From positions 1-64,000 of the forward strand of contig NZ_NHSH01000080.1 of assembly GCF_016653315.1 (NCBI RefSeq): DNA of 64,000 nt. Direction: 5' to 3'. The translations under genes were made by a program, and so were the position numbers. This DNA comes from Halochromatium roseum. GTDB taxonomy: Bacteria > Pseudomonadota > Gammaproteobacteria > Chromatiales > Chromatiaceae. The notes beneath the pieces are model-generated. The model saw only the letters and a program-made list of their open reading frames with translations. It was not told the DNA's origin and searched no databases. Shown here piece after piece: positions 38,280 through 45,877 of the stretch (positions are counted from its first letter, which is position 1; each line of letters opens with the position of its first letter).

Positions 38280-39380
38280 ATGGCTGCGCCGACCGACGAT
38301 TCGCGATCTGGGCTGAAGACGGACTGGGTCTCGAGTTCAAATACAGCGTCTGCCTCTGCCCATGGCTCTGCCTCAGCCTTGGGTCCAGACGCGGATGATG
38401 ATTCAGCTTTAGGTCTAGGGCCAGATTCAGACCTGCTACTCCCAGGTTTCCTTGGTCATCTCGCTAACGAGCGACAGGTATCGCCGCACACACTGAGTAA
38501 TTATCGGCGTGATCTTGAGCGCATCGCCCGCTGGCGAATCGAGCAGGGTATCCAGGCGTGGTCGGATCTTCGCGATGAGGCGATTCGCCGCTATGTCGCA
38601 GCTCGGCATCGCACGGGCATCGGTGGTCGCACCTTGGCGCGCGAGCTTTCCGCCTTGCGCACCTTTTTCGACTACTTGCTGCGTGAGCGCCTGGTATCTC
38701 ATAACCCGGCGCGCGGGCTGCGCGCGCCGAAAAGTGCGAGGCGTCTGCCGAGCAGCCTGGATGCCGATACGCTGAGCGCGTTGCTCGACAGTGACAAACA
38801 GGTTGATTCTGACGCTGATGCTGCGGGTCTAGGTACCGTTGCGGCGGACTCAGAGATCGAGAACGAGCCGTTGGCGTTGCGAGATACCGCGATGATTGAA
38901 CTCTTTTACTCGTCGGGCTTGCGCCTTGCCGAGCTGATCTCGGTGGATGTGCGTGATATCGACCCTGCCGACGCCATGCTGACCGTGGTCGGCAAGGGCT
39001 CCAAGACCCGTCGGGTGCCGATAGGTCGGGCAGCGCTGCAAGCCATTGCGGGTTGGCTTGCGGTCCGACCCTTGCTCGCCGCGGCGGACGAGCCAGCCCT
39101 TTTCGTCAGCTCGCGCGGTAAGCGCATCCATCCGCGCACCGTGCAGGCGCGTCTCAAGCGCTGGGGGCAGCAACGCTCTGCGGGTCGCCATCTGCATCCG
39201 CATCTGTTGCGACACTCCTTCGCCAGTCATCTGCTCGAATCCTCTGGCGACCTGCGTGCTGTTCAAGAGCTACTCGGCCACGCCGACATCGCCACGACCC
39301 AGGTCTATACCCACCTCGATTTTCAACACCTTGCGCAGGTCTACGACCAAGCGCATCCACGCGCGCGCAAGCGGCGCTAG
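38280..39380 (+). CDS. xerC: tyrosine recombinase XerC with low-complexity insertions
   Basis: 366 residues against about 300 for E. coli. Resolves chromosome dimers at dif with XerD. Catalytic residues are visible: Arg in SSGLRLAEL, Lys in [28 protein letters not shown] and the nucleophile Tyr in TQVYTHLD. Two additions are unusual: about 48 N-terminal residues rich in Ser/Ala/Asp/Gly, and about 25 acidic residues before [17 protein letters not shown]. The core fold is intact. The ATG at 38280 is the only one giving a complete core, though a later non-ATG start could remove the N-terminal tail. Confidence 0.94.
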   Translation: MAAPTDDSRSGLKTDWVSSSNTASASAHGSASALGPDADDDSALGLGPDSDLLLPGFLGHLANERQVSPHTLSNYRRDLERIARWRIEQGIQAWSDLRDEAIRRYVAARHRTGIGGRTLARELSALRTFFDYLLRERLVSHNPARGLRAPKSARRLPSSLDADTLSALLDSDKQVDSDADAAGLGTVAADSEIENEPLALRDTAMIELFYSSGLRLAELISVDVRDIDPADAMLTVVGKGSKTRRVPIGRAALQAIAGWLAVRPLLAAADEPALFVSSRGKRIHPRTVQARLKRWGQQRSAGRHLHPHLLRHSFASHLLESSGDLRAVQELLGHADIATTQVYTHLDFQHLAQVYDQAHPRARKRR

Positions 39381-39384
39381 GCGT

Positions 39385-39660
39385 ATGGGCGGTCGCACAG
39401 GCGCTGGCCAGACTCGTGCCCCGCGAGTGTTGCTCTACAGCAGTCAAGGCTGTGCGCACTGCCGCCAGGCCAAAGCCTTTCTCGATGCGCGCGGTATTGC
39501 CTACAGCGAGTTTGATGTCGGGCGCAGCGCCAAGGCGCGCAAGGCCTTGGTGCGCCTTGGCGCCCGCGCGGTGCCGACGATACTGGTCGGTGATCAACGC
39601 TTGGACGGCTTCTCAGAGCGCGCCTTCCTCGCCGCCTACAAGCGCCAGCGTGACAGCTGA
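39385..39660 (+). CDS. glutaredoxin-like protein
   Basis: 91 residues from the ATG 4 bp after xerC; the frame is open upstream inside xerC. Thioredoxin fold of the glutaredoxin/NrdH type, with active-site CAHC in LLYSSQGCAHCRQAKAF and the cis-Pro in RAVPTILVGDQRLDGF. The tail (SERAFLAAYKRQ) is as in small GlrX-like proteins. Probably a thiol-disulfide reductase; the partner is unknown. Confidence 0.82.
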   Translation: MGGRTGAGQTRAPRVLLYSSQGCAHCRQAKAFLDARGIAYSEFDVGRSAKARKALVRLGARAVPTILVGDQRLDGFSERAFLAAYKRQRDS

Positions 39661-39957
39661 TTTTCGTATCGTTTGGCGTTCTGCCTGCCTTGCTGCCGGT
39701 CCTGCTCAATTGCGCTGTCCAAATGCTGCTCTGGCTGGTTTGAACTGGGGCAAGGCCGGCAGACGGGCGGGACAAGGGCGCTGTCGTGCTAAAAGACCAT
39801 GCTCTTAACTGGGTTTCACTTGGCAAAGGTCGATGCTGTCCTAATATCCAACTCGTAGGGGGCAGAAACATAGGCTTTGAAGATGATTAATGTCTTCTCT
39901 GATCTGATTCTGTCCAGGTCCCTGACTTCAAATCATCGACAGCTCGAGGAACCATCC

Positions 39958-40572
39958 ATGACCGACTCGACCACCCGCTCAAATCGTCTTGTTGTCATTC
40001 TCGGCCTCAGCATGGCGCTGGGTCCGCTGACCGCCCTCTCGTTCGGTAGCAGGTATGCCGATGAAGAGACTCTCGCTCGCGCCCAGGCCGGTCTACAAAA
40101 CGCGAAGCCAGCCGACGTGCTCGGGAAGTATGGCGACGTCGACGGTGTGCCGAGCTATGCGAGCTCCAAGACCTTGGCAGACGTCCTCTCTGGCTCGGGC
40201 GTGTTCGACGACTTCCGCACGGCGCTGCAGAATAGCGACAAGGCTGACCTGTTGACCGGAACCGGTGCTTATACCCTGTTTGTTCCGAGCGATGAGGCCT
40301 TCGCCAGACTGACCGATGAGCAGCGTGCCGCATTGCGTGACGATCCTGCGGCCCTGGCCTCGTTGATCTCGAAGCACATCGTCCCCGGACGCTACAGCGC
40401 GACTGATCTGATGCAGATGCGCGAGGCTCGGACCATCGACGGGGCATCGATTGCCGTCGGACCAACGGCTAGTGCTGGTGGCCATATCGGCTTCGGCGGT
40501 TCAGACGTGGTGCAGAGTAATCTCCACGCCACTAACGGCATCGTTCACGTCATCGACCGCGTGAATCTGTAA
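39958..40572 (+). CDS. secreted fasciclin (FAS1) domain protein
   Basis: 204 residues starting after a gaggaa site. A signal-peptide-like start (LVVILGLSMALGPLTALSFG) is followed by one FAS1 domain: TLADVLSGSGVFDDF, YTLFVPSDEAFARL, HIVPGRYSATDL and the final HATNGIVHVIDRV. Such proteins are surface or periplasmic adhesion modules. A strong hairpin terminator follows. The 297 bp upstream show nothing but an AT-richer promoter-like stretch. Confidence 0.9.
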   Translation: MTDSTTRSNRLVVILGLSMALGPLTALSFGSRYADEETLARAQAGLQNAKPADVLGKYGDVDGVPSYASSKTLADVLSGSGVFDDFRTALQNSDKADLLTGTGAYTLFVPSDEAFARLTDEQRAALRDDPAALASLISKHIVPGRYSATDLMQMREARTIDGASIAVGPTASAGGHIGFGGSDVVQSNLHATNGIVHVIDRVNL

Positions 40573-40643
40573 CCTGTCGCGCCGCGTCTTAGCTCAGTCG
40601 GGGCCAGACGCGCGCCCGACTGGCGCTAACATAGCGAGTAAAA

Positions 40644-40680
40644 TAAAGGCCCGGTCCACCCCTGGTGTGCCGGGCCTTTA
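40644..40680 (+). terminator. strong hairpin terminator after the fasciclin gene
   Basis: taaaggcccgg / ccgggccttta, 11-bp perfect stem, with an A-rich 5' flank (aaaa) and a short T run on the 3' arm. It can work in both directions between the convergent genes at 39958 and 40760. Confidence 0.85.
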
Positions 40681-40759
40681 GGTTCCCTTGGGGACGGATT
40701 GAGCTTCCCTCAAACCCATCGTTGCGGTGTTCGTGAAGGCACGCTGTTATGTACTGGCG

Positions 40760-40978
40760 CTAGTGCCGATACTCTGGCTCCTGCCTGAGCGCGTTCAGGT
40801 AGACCTGTTGCTCGTGTAAGGCCTCGGCTTGGATGGCGAGAAGTTTCTGGTAGTCCTCGGGCAGTTCTTGGTCCATCCCCGTCTCGACAAAGCGCTCTAG
40901 TGTCTCGGCGGTGTCGCGTAATAGGCTCTCCAGCTCATTGAGCACATGCCGGTAATCGCTGTCGGACATTCCCGTCAT
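40760..40978 (-). CDS. small helical protein of unknown function
   Basis: 72 residues, or 69 from the second ATG. Entirely helical and acidic, with heptad-like Leu spacing (HVLNELESLLRDTAETLERF). The start overlaps the stop of the sulfotransferase gene by 4 bases (ATGA), so it is probably translated after it. No family recognised. Confidence 0.65.
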   Translation of the reverse strand: MTGMSDSDYRHVLNELESLLRDTAETLERFVETGMDQELPEDYQKLLAIQAEALHEQQVYLNALRQEPEYRH

Positions 40979-41640
40979 GGGCTCGGGTCGAAGTGGTAGC
41001 CGAGGCGTTCGATGTCCGGTGCGAAGTGTTGCGCGACCAGCTCGGCGGTCTCATCGTCGTAATACCGGCGATAGTCGGCGCCTCGGTCGTTGGCCTGCCG
41101 GCGGTGCGGGAGTCTCGGTGGCCGGATACCGATGCGTGTGCAAGCCTCTGTGAAGTCTTGCTCGAGACGTTCGTAGCGGCCGATGAAGTCGACGATCAGG
41201 TTGCCGCGCAGGTCGATCAAATAGTCGGTCTGGAGTTCGATCGAGGTGTCGATGTGGTATTGCGGCGGTCGTTTGGGGTCGAGCTTCCAACGCAAGAAGG
41301 CGGCAAAATTCTGATGGCCACCCAGGTGCTGGGGGCGCTCGCGTCGAATGTGGTGAAAGGAGCTGACCTGCAGATCCCAGGGGTTGCGGACGAATGCAAA
41401 CTTGAATAAGGCGTCGAAATGCTCGCGCGGCAACAGCTCCTTTGCCGCGATGGCCTTGGCATGGCGTGGCAGCTTGGTGGCAATGCGATGACCGCTCAGG
41501 TGACTGAGACGGCTGCAGACAAACATCGGCCAATACCAAGGATCAGTCCAACGCCGACGCGCCAGCGCCGCACGCACACTGGTGCCGCCGGTCTTGGCAA
41601 TATGGATGAACAGGAACTGATGCTTGATCGAGAGCAGCAT
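40975..41640 (-). CDS. sulfotransferase family 2 protein
   Basis: 221 residues from the ATG at 41640; the frame is open 20 codons more. The PAPS 5'-phosphate loop is FIHIAKTGGTSV and the 3'-phosphate site is FVRNPWDLQVSSFHHIRR, which fits the Sulfotransfer_2 group that sulfates carbohydrates. The substrate is unknown; a cell-surface glycan or a marine-type sulfated polymer is possible. It forms a two-gene unit with the small protein downstream. Confidence 0.85.
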   Translation of the reverse strand: MLLSIKHQFLFIHIAKTGGTSVRAALARRRWTDPWYWPMFVCSRLSHLSGHRIATKLPRHAKAIAAKELLPREHFDALFKFAFVRNPWDLQVSSFHHIRRERPQHLGGHQNFAAFLRWKLDPKRPPQYHIDTSIELQTDYLIDLRGNLIVDFIGRYERLEQDFTEACTRIGIRPPRLPHRRQANDRGADYRRYYDDETAELVAQHFAPDIERLGYHFDPSP

Positions 41641-41727
41641 GGGGCATTGTATACCGCAAGCGAAGGCTTGGCGTGAGCCTGAGCCTGATCCGCAGCTCAA
41701 GATCTCGTGGTCAGTGGTCAGTGCGGA

Positions 41728-42144
41728 TCAGACCTCAGAGGCATTCCAATTATTGAATGCGAGCAACCAAGAGCGAATACCGGGGTTAGCCGCACCCGTC
41801 GCCAGCAACTGTTCACCAATCTCGATCATGAGGTTACGGAATTCCCGCACCAGCATGGCCCATTCGGCCTCTGCCAGGCCCGGGTTGTCACTCATGGTCT
41901 CGGCGGCCAGCGAGCCGGCACCGGCCCACCAGGCATTACCATCGAGCTGACGCCGCACTTGCGCGGGCGATGTCGGCAGCAGGCCGAGCAGTTCCCTAAC
42001 CTCAGTGGCGCGCGCATGATCGATACGCTCGAGCAGCTCGGCGAGTCGCTCGAGCGGGCGCACGAAAAGGCTGGGGTCGTCGGAACCCACCTCAGTCAGC
42101 AGTGTGCCGAAAGCGGAGGTCTCGGCTGCGGAGACAGGCGTCAT
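41728..42144 (-). CDS. hypothetical protein
   Basis: 138 residues, mostly helical, with Trp-containing segments (DGNAWWAGAGSLAAETMSD, WLLAFNNWNA). No signal peptide, membrane span or known motif. The C-terminus repeats a Leu/Glu/Arg pattern. 87 bp upstream of the sulfotransferase on the same strand. Confidence 0.6.
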   Translation of the reverse strand: MTPVSAAETSAFGTLLTEVGSDDPSLFVRPLERLAELLERIDHARATEVRELLGLLPTSPAQVRRQLDGNAWWAGAGSLAAETMSDNPGLAEAEWAMLVREFRNLMIEIGEQLLATGAANPGIRSWLLAFNNWNASEV

Positions 42145-42390
42145 GGGTGAGTGATACTCGACTTTCTTTCGGATCTGAGGTTACATCCTACCTGATCTGG
42201 AAGGCGGTCTCGCGATCCGCGCAGCGATGGATGGCGGTGATCCTGGCGACCTTTGTGGAACCATGATGATAACAACAAAGTGCTCCGTATCTTCATCGCT
42301 AACTGAATTCGGCGATGCGTCGGCCCTGGGTTTGACGCCGCTGAGCAGTGCGGGGCTCGAGGCGCTGGAGCCGATCGACAACCTGTCCTG

Positions 42391-43749
42391 ATGTCGAAGT
42401 CGAGTCGCCGAGTCTTGCTCTTCAGGCTGCTGACGCTGCTTGCTCTCGCCTGGATTCAGGCCTGGGGTTCGGCCCACGCCGACCCGGCCTTTGCCGACGT
42501 CTTTCGTGATCATGCGGCGACCATGTTGTTGGTCGATCCCGGCAGTGGCGCGATCCGCGATGCGAATGCCGCGGCGGTGCGCTTTTACGGTTATCCCCGG
42601 GAGCGCCTGCTTGCGATGCGCATCCAGGACATCAGTACCCTGGCGCCCCTGCGAGTGAACGAAGAGATGGAGCGTGCACAGAGCGGTGAGCGCGAACACT
42701 TTGTGTTTCGCCATCGGCTCGCGTCTGGCGAGGAGCGCAAGGTTGCGGTTTGGTCATCGCCGCTGAGCATCGACGGCAAGGTCCAGCTGCTGTCGATCAT
42801 CTCCGATCTCACCGAGATGCGTGAGGCGAATGATCCTTTCTGGCATTACCAGAGCGGGCTCGAGCATAAGGTCGATCTACAATCGTCGCAGATCGCGGCC
42901 TATGTTGCGGAGCGTCGGGAGCAGGATCGGCGTACCATCTTGGTCCTCTTTGTTGGCGTGATGGCCTTGCTGTTTCTCAGCGCGGTGCTCGCTCGTGATG
43001 TGCGAAGGCGGCGGCAGGCGGAGGCGACGGCTAAGCAACTGTTGGAGAAAAATGCTCAGGCCAATGGTGCGCTCCAGCGCTTCACCGAGGTCGCCGCTCA
43101 TCATTTGCAGGAGCCCTGCCGACGTATGGCCAGCTATGCCGGCCTGATTCGACGTCGGCTCGAACGTGGCGCGCAGCTTGCCGAACTGGAGCCGCTGGCG
43201 TTGACGCTGGAGACCCAGGCCTTGCGGCAACGAACGCTGGTGCGTGACATGCAGCTTTACCTGGCCGCGGGCCAGGCCAGTGCGCAACAGGGCGTTGATG
43301 ATCCAGCGGCGCTGACGCGGGAGCTCTTTGCGCGCTTGGCTGATCAGCATTCACAGGCGCCAGTGACCCTGTCTGTCGCTGAGATGCCCCGCATTCCGCT
43401 CGATCGTCAATGGCTGAGCTATTGCCTGCGCTGCTTGTTCGAGAACGCGGTTGAGCACGCTGATCCGGAGCAGCCGGTCGAGATTCGGGTCTTTACCCGC
43501 GCTGTAGGGGGCGGCTTGCAACTCTTGATCACCGACAATGGGCCGGGGATTCCAACGCCTTATCGCGAGCGCGTCTTCGGCGTCTTTGAGCAGCTGAGTC
43601 CACCCATTTCGGCAACGCGCACTGGCATCGGACTGGCGATCGTGAGACGGATCATGGAGACCGTCGGCGGTCGCGCCATGGCAGAGGAGACGCCTGGTGG
43701 CGGTACGACGATCGTTCTAGAGTTTACGCGCGAGGAGCTTGCGTCATGA
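42391..43749 (+). CDS. PAS sensor histidine kinase, phytochrome-type HisKA
   Basis: 452 residues. A signal-like N-terminus (LLTLLALAWIQAWGSAHA) is followed by a PAS domain (HAATMLLVDPGSGAIRDANA to ISDLTEMRE), a membrane helix near residues 189-205, and the dimerisation domain with phospho-acceptor H237 in AAHHLQEPCRRM, the SHDLQEPL-type box of bacteriophytochromes. HATPase has N (LFENAVEHAD), G1 (DNGPGIP) and G2 (GIGLAIVRRI). The stop overlaps the response regulator start by 4 bases. Confidence 0.92.
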   Translation: MSKSSRRVLLFRLLTLLALAWIQAWGSAHADPAFADVFRDHAATMLLVDPGSGAIRDANAAAVRFYGYPRERLLAMRIQDISTLAPLRVNEEMERAQSGEREHFVFRHRLASGEERKVAVWSSPLSIDGKVQLLSIISDLTEMREANDPFWHYQSGLEHKVDLQSSQIAAYVAERREQDRRTILVLFVGVMALLFLSAVLARDVRRRRQAEATAKQLLEKNAQANGALQRFTEVAAHHLQEPCRRMASYAGLIRRRLERGAQLAELEPLALTLETQALRQRTLVRDMQLYLAAGQASAQQGVDDPAALTRELFARLADQHSQAPVTLSVAEMPRIPLDRQWLSYCLRCLFENAVEHADPEQPVEIRVFTRAVGGGLQLLITDNGPGIPTPYRERVFGVFEQLSPPISATRTGIGLAIVRRIMETVGGRAMAEETPGGGTTIVLEFTREELAS

Positions 43750-44186
43750 TCATCAATCAACCTGTGTTTACCGTCTTGCTCGTCGAAGACGAGATCGCGG
43801 ATGCCGATCTAGTGCGGATGGCGTTTGAGGAAAGCCGCGTGCTGGTCAGGCTGCATCACGTCGTCGATGGCGTCGAGGCGCTCAAGTTCTTGCGCCGCGA
43901 GACCGAGGCGTCTGCGACTGCGGCGCGTCCGGATCTGATCCTGCTCGACCTGAATATGCCGCGGATGAATGGTCGGGAATTCCTGCAGCAGGTGAAGCAG
44001 GATGAGGATCTTCGCGCGATTCCGGTGGTGGTGTTGACCACCTCTGATGTTGAGCGCGATGTTGTCGAGAGCTACGGCCTAGGTGCGGCCGGTTATGTCG
44101 TCAAGCCGGTCGATCTCGACCAGCTGATCCATGCGATCAAGGGCATGGAGAGCTACTGGTTTACGGTGGTGAAATTGCCGCAGTAG
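43746..44186 (+). CDS. single-domain response regulator (Rcp1-like)
   Basis: 146 residues, receiver domain only. Acidic pocket LLVEDE, phospho-acceptor D68 in LILLDLNMP, then TTSD and KPVD. Single-domain regulators of this kind pair with phytochrome-type kinases. As there is no output domain, the signal must go to another protein by contact. Confidence 0.92.
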   Translation: MIINQPVFTVLLVEDEIADADLVRMAFEESRVLVRLHHVVDGVEALKFLRRETEASATAARPDLILLDLNMPRMNGREFLQQVKQDEDLRAIPVVVLTTSDVERDVVESYGLGAAGYVVKPVDLDQLIHAIKGMESYWFTVVKLPQ

Positions 44187-44190
44187 TCTG

Positions 44191-44222
44191 ATCGGCTATC
44201 GGCTATCGGCTATCGGCTATCG
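44191..44222. repeat. 7-bp tandem repeat
   Basis: Four copies of atcggct plus atcg, directly after the response regulator stop. Intergenic and without other signal. Confidence 0.85.
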
Positions 44223-44353
44223 AGCAATTGCGGAGAACAGGGGCAAGAGCAAGGAGGTAAACGGCACAGGGCAGTGGTCGTCAGTCTGAGACCTCGCCCG
44301 GCGAGGTCAGACCCTGCGTCCGACCGCCGTCTCGGGCTGCGGTGATCACGTGC

Positions 44354-44402
44354 ATCTCAGGCGGCTCATTTCCAGGCTGGTGTCGCGCCATGAGCGTCAG
44401 GG
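44354..44402 (+). repeat. dispersed hairpin repeat, copy B
   Basis: atctcaggcggctcatttcc, then aggctggtgtcgcgcca and tgagcgtcagg. The most diverged of the four copies, sharing the atctca start and the tgagcgt-agg end. Confidence 0.6.
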
Positions 44403-44442
44403 TTGAAGCCGGGTCTGCCGTTGAACCGTTTACCGTTGAACC

Positions 44443-45231
44443 TCAGCGATCACTCGGGACCAGATCGCGGTAGGCGTGCCAGGTCGCATGGCCGACCAGT
44501 GGCATGGCGATCGCTAAGCCGACATAGAAGGTTAGCAAACCGAGGCCGATGAAGAAGACGATCAGCAGTGCCCATAACGTCATCGGTGCCCAGTTCTGAG
44601 TCACTGCCTTGACGCTCGTGCGGATCGCGCTAAAGCCGTCGACCTTACGGTCCATCAGCATGGGAACTGAGATGGCGCTGATGGCGTAGGCCAGCCAGGC
44701 CAGCAGGAAGCCAACCGCCATACTCGCGAAGGCGAAGGCGTTGTGCTCGCCAGACAGGAAGACGGTGCTGAAAAAGTTCTCCAGCGGTGGGTGCATGCCG
44801 GTGTAGAGCAGCGCGAAGAGCACGAAGTTAGACATCATCCACAGCTGCATGATGATCAGCAGGCCGGCGGTGATGACTCCGAGCTGGGCCTGATTCCGGC
44901 GCCAGGCCTCGAGCGCGCTACAGAACTGGATCGGCTCGTTACGCTCGACATGCGCGCTCATCTGGTATAGACCGAGACCGATGATGGGTGCGAGCAGATA
45001 GAAGCCGGCGACCAGGAAAGGCACGATAAAGAACATGCCCTCGCTCTTCAGGCCCAGGGTGATCAATCCGCTGATCAGCACGATGGCGGCGCCATAGGTC
45101 AGGCTGTAACGGCGGGCTGCAAGCATGTCGCGCCAGCCCTTCTCGATCCACTCCCAGGGCTGGGCGAAGCTGATCTTATTGACGACGATATCCTCGGCTT
45201 GGACAGCGTCAACGGCGGTGGTTTGCTCCAT
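44443..45231 (-). CDS. DUF2189 integral membrane protein
   Basis: 262 residues from the ATG at 45231, chosen because ggaggaattcgcg before it is an excellent binding site; the frame is open 19 codons more. About six membrane helices and the DUF2189 C-terminal signature (VFFIGLGLLTFYVGLAIAMP, then GHATWHAYRDLV). Function unknown. A 13-bp inverted repeat lies 44 bp upstream. Confidence 0.88.
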   Translation of the reverse strand: MEQTTAVDAVQAEDIVVNKISFAQPWEWIEKGWRDMLAARRYSLTYGAAIVLISGLITLGLKSEGMFFIVPFLVAGFYLLAPIIGLGLYQMSAHVERNEPIQFCSALEAWRRNQAQLGVITAGLLIIMQLWMMSNFVLFALLYTGMHPPLENFFSTVFLSGEHNAFAFASMAVGFLLAWLAYAISAISVPMLMDRKVDGFSAIRTSVKAVTQNWAPMTLWALLIVFFIGLGLLTFYVGLAIAMPLVGHATWHAYRDLVPSDR

Positions 45232-45274
45232 CGCGAATTCCTCCGGTATGTATTTGGTCTTGGGATACAAGCCT

Positions 45275-45330
45275 GGGCTCGATTCCATCGGCGCTATGCA
45301 GGATGGGCGGGATGACTTGGAATCGAGCCC
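45275..45330. repeat. 13-bp perfect inverted repeat upstream of the DUF2189 gene
   Basis: gggctcgattcca (45275-45287) and tggaatcgagccc (45318-45330) with a 30-base loop. It could form a hairpin in the mRNA leader of the DUF2189 gene or be an operator. Confidence 0.7.
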
Positions 45331-45799
45331 TAGTGGCGGGCCTCAGCCGGGCTCCGCGTTATTGTTGTCATCGTATCGCTACGGGTCGGCCTTCGGCTAA
45401 CAGGCTGGTGATGCAGTTTTTTGGCTCTGGATTGCAGCAACGGTCGGGCTTGGTGAAGGCCTCCGTCGTCCATAATTTGGTCTAGTCACTGATAAAACGC
45501 AAGGAATATCCGTAAATATTATGCGGATCACCGGAAAACCCTGCGAAACAGGGTCCACTTGAGGTTCCGCTGCCACTTGAAGTGTCCCTTTGCGTCGTCG
45601 GTCAGGATGTGCCGCGCTTGGTGTCGATCTTGATGTGGTGTGACCCTGCCGACTGCGCGCGGCTCAGCCTTGGTGGGTCGACGGTGATCTCCCTGGCGCG
45701 AACAACTCCGTTCGCCTGGCGATGGCGCAACGCGGGCCTCCGGCAAACCCGGTCAACCAGTCGGTGACTCGGCCTTATGGCAGCTCGGGGAAGTACTCA
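45331..45799. other. gene-free stretch with one small hairpin
   Basis: Part of the 644-bp gap 45232-45875. No frame on either strand resembles a known protein. The only structure seen is accctgcgaaacagggt at 45538-45554, a 6-bp perfect stem with a CGAAA loop, following an AT-richer segment at 45505-45525. It might be an attenuator or a small RNA end. Confidence 0.4.
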
Positions 45800-45877
45800 G
45801 TGGCTGCCCATTTTCTATTTCCCGACGATCGCCCACCATGGACCCTCAAATCGGGTAGAGATTGATGGACAGTTTCT
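45800..45877 (+). repeat. 78-bp dispersed repeat, copy 1
   Basis: Begins gtggctgcccattttctatt and ends attgatggacagtttct. About 70 of 78 positions match the copy at 58870-58947. Its last two bases lie in the stop codon of the DUF349 gene. Confidence 0.85.

Noticed and set aside
45582-45767. 61-codon frame in the 45.3-45.8 kb gap
   Set aside because: No similarity, no binding site, Arg/Ser-rich composition typical of non-coding GC-rich DNA.
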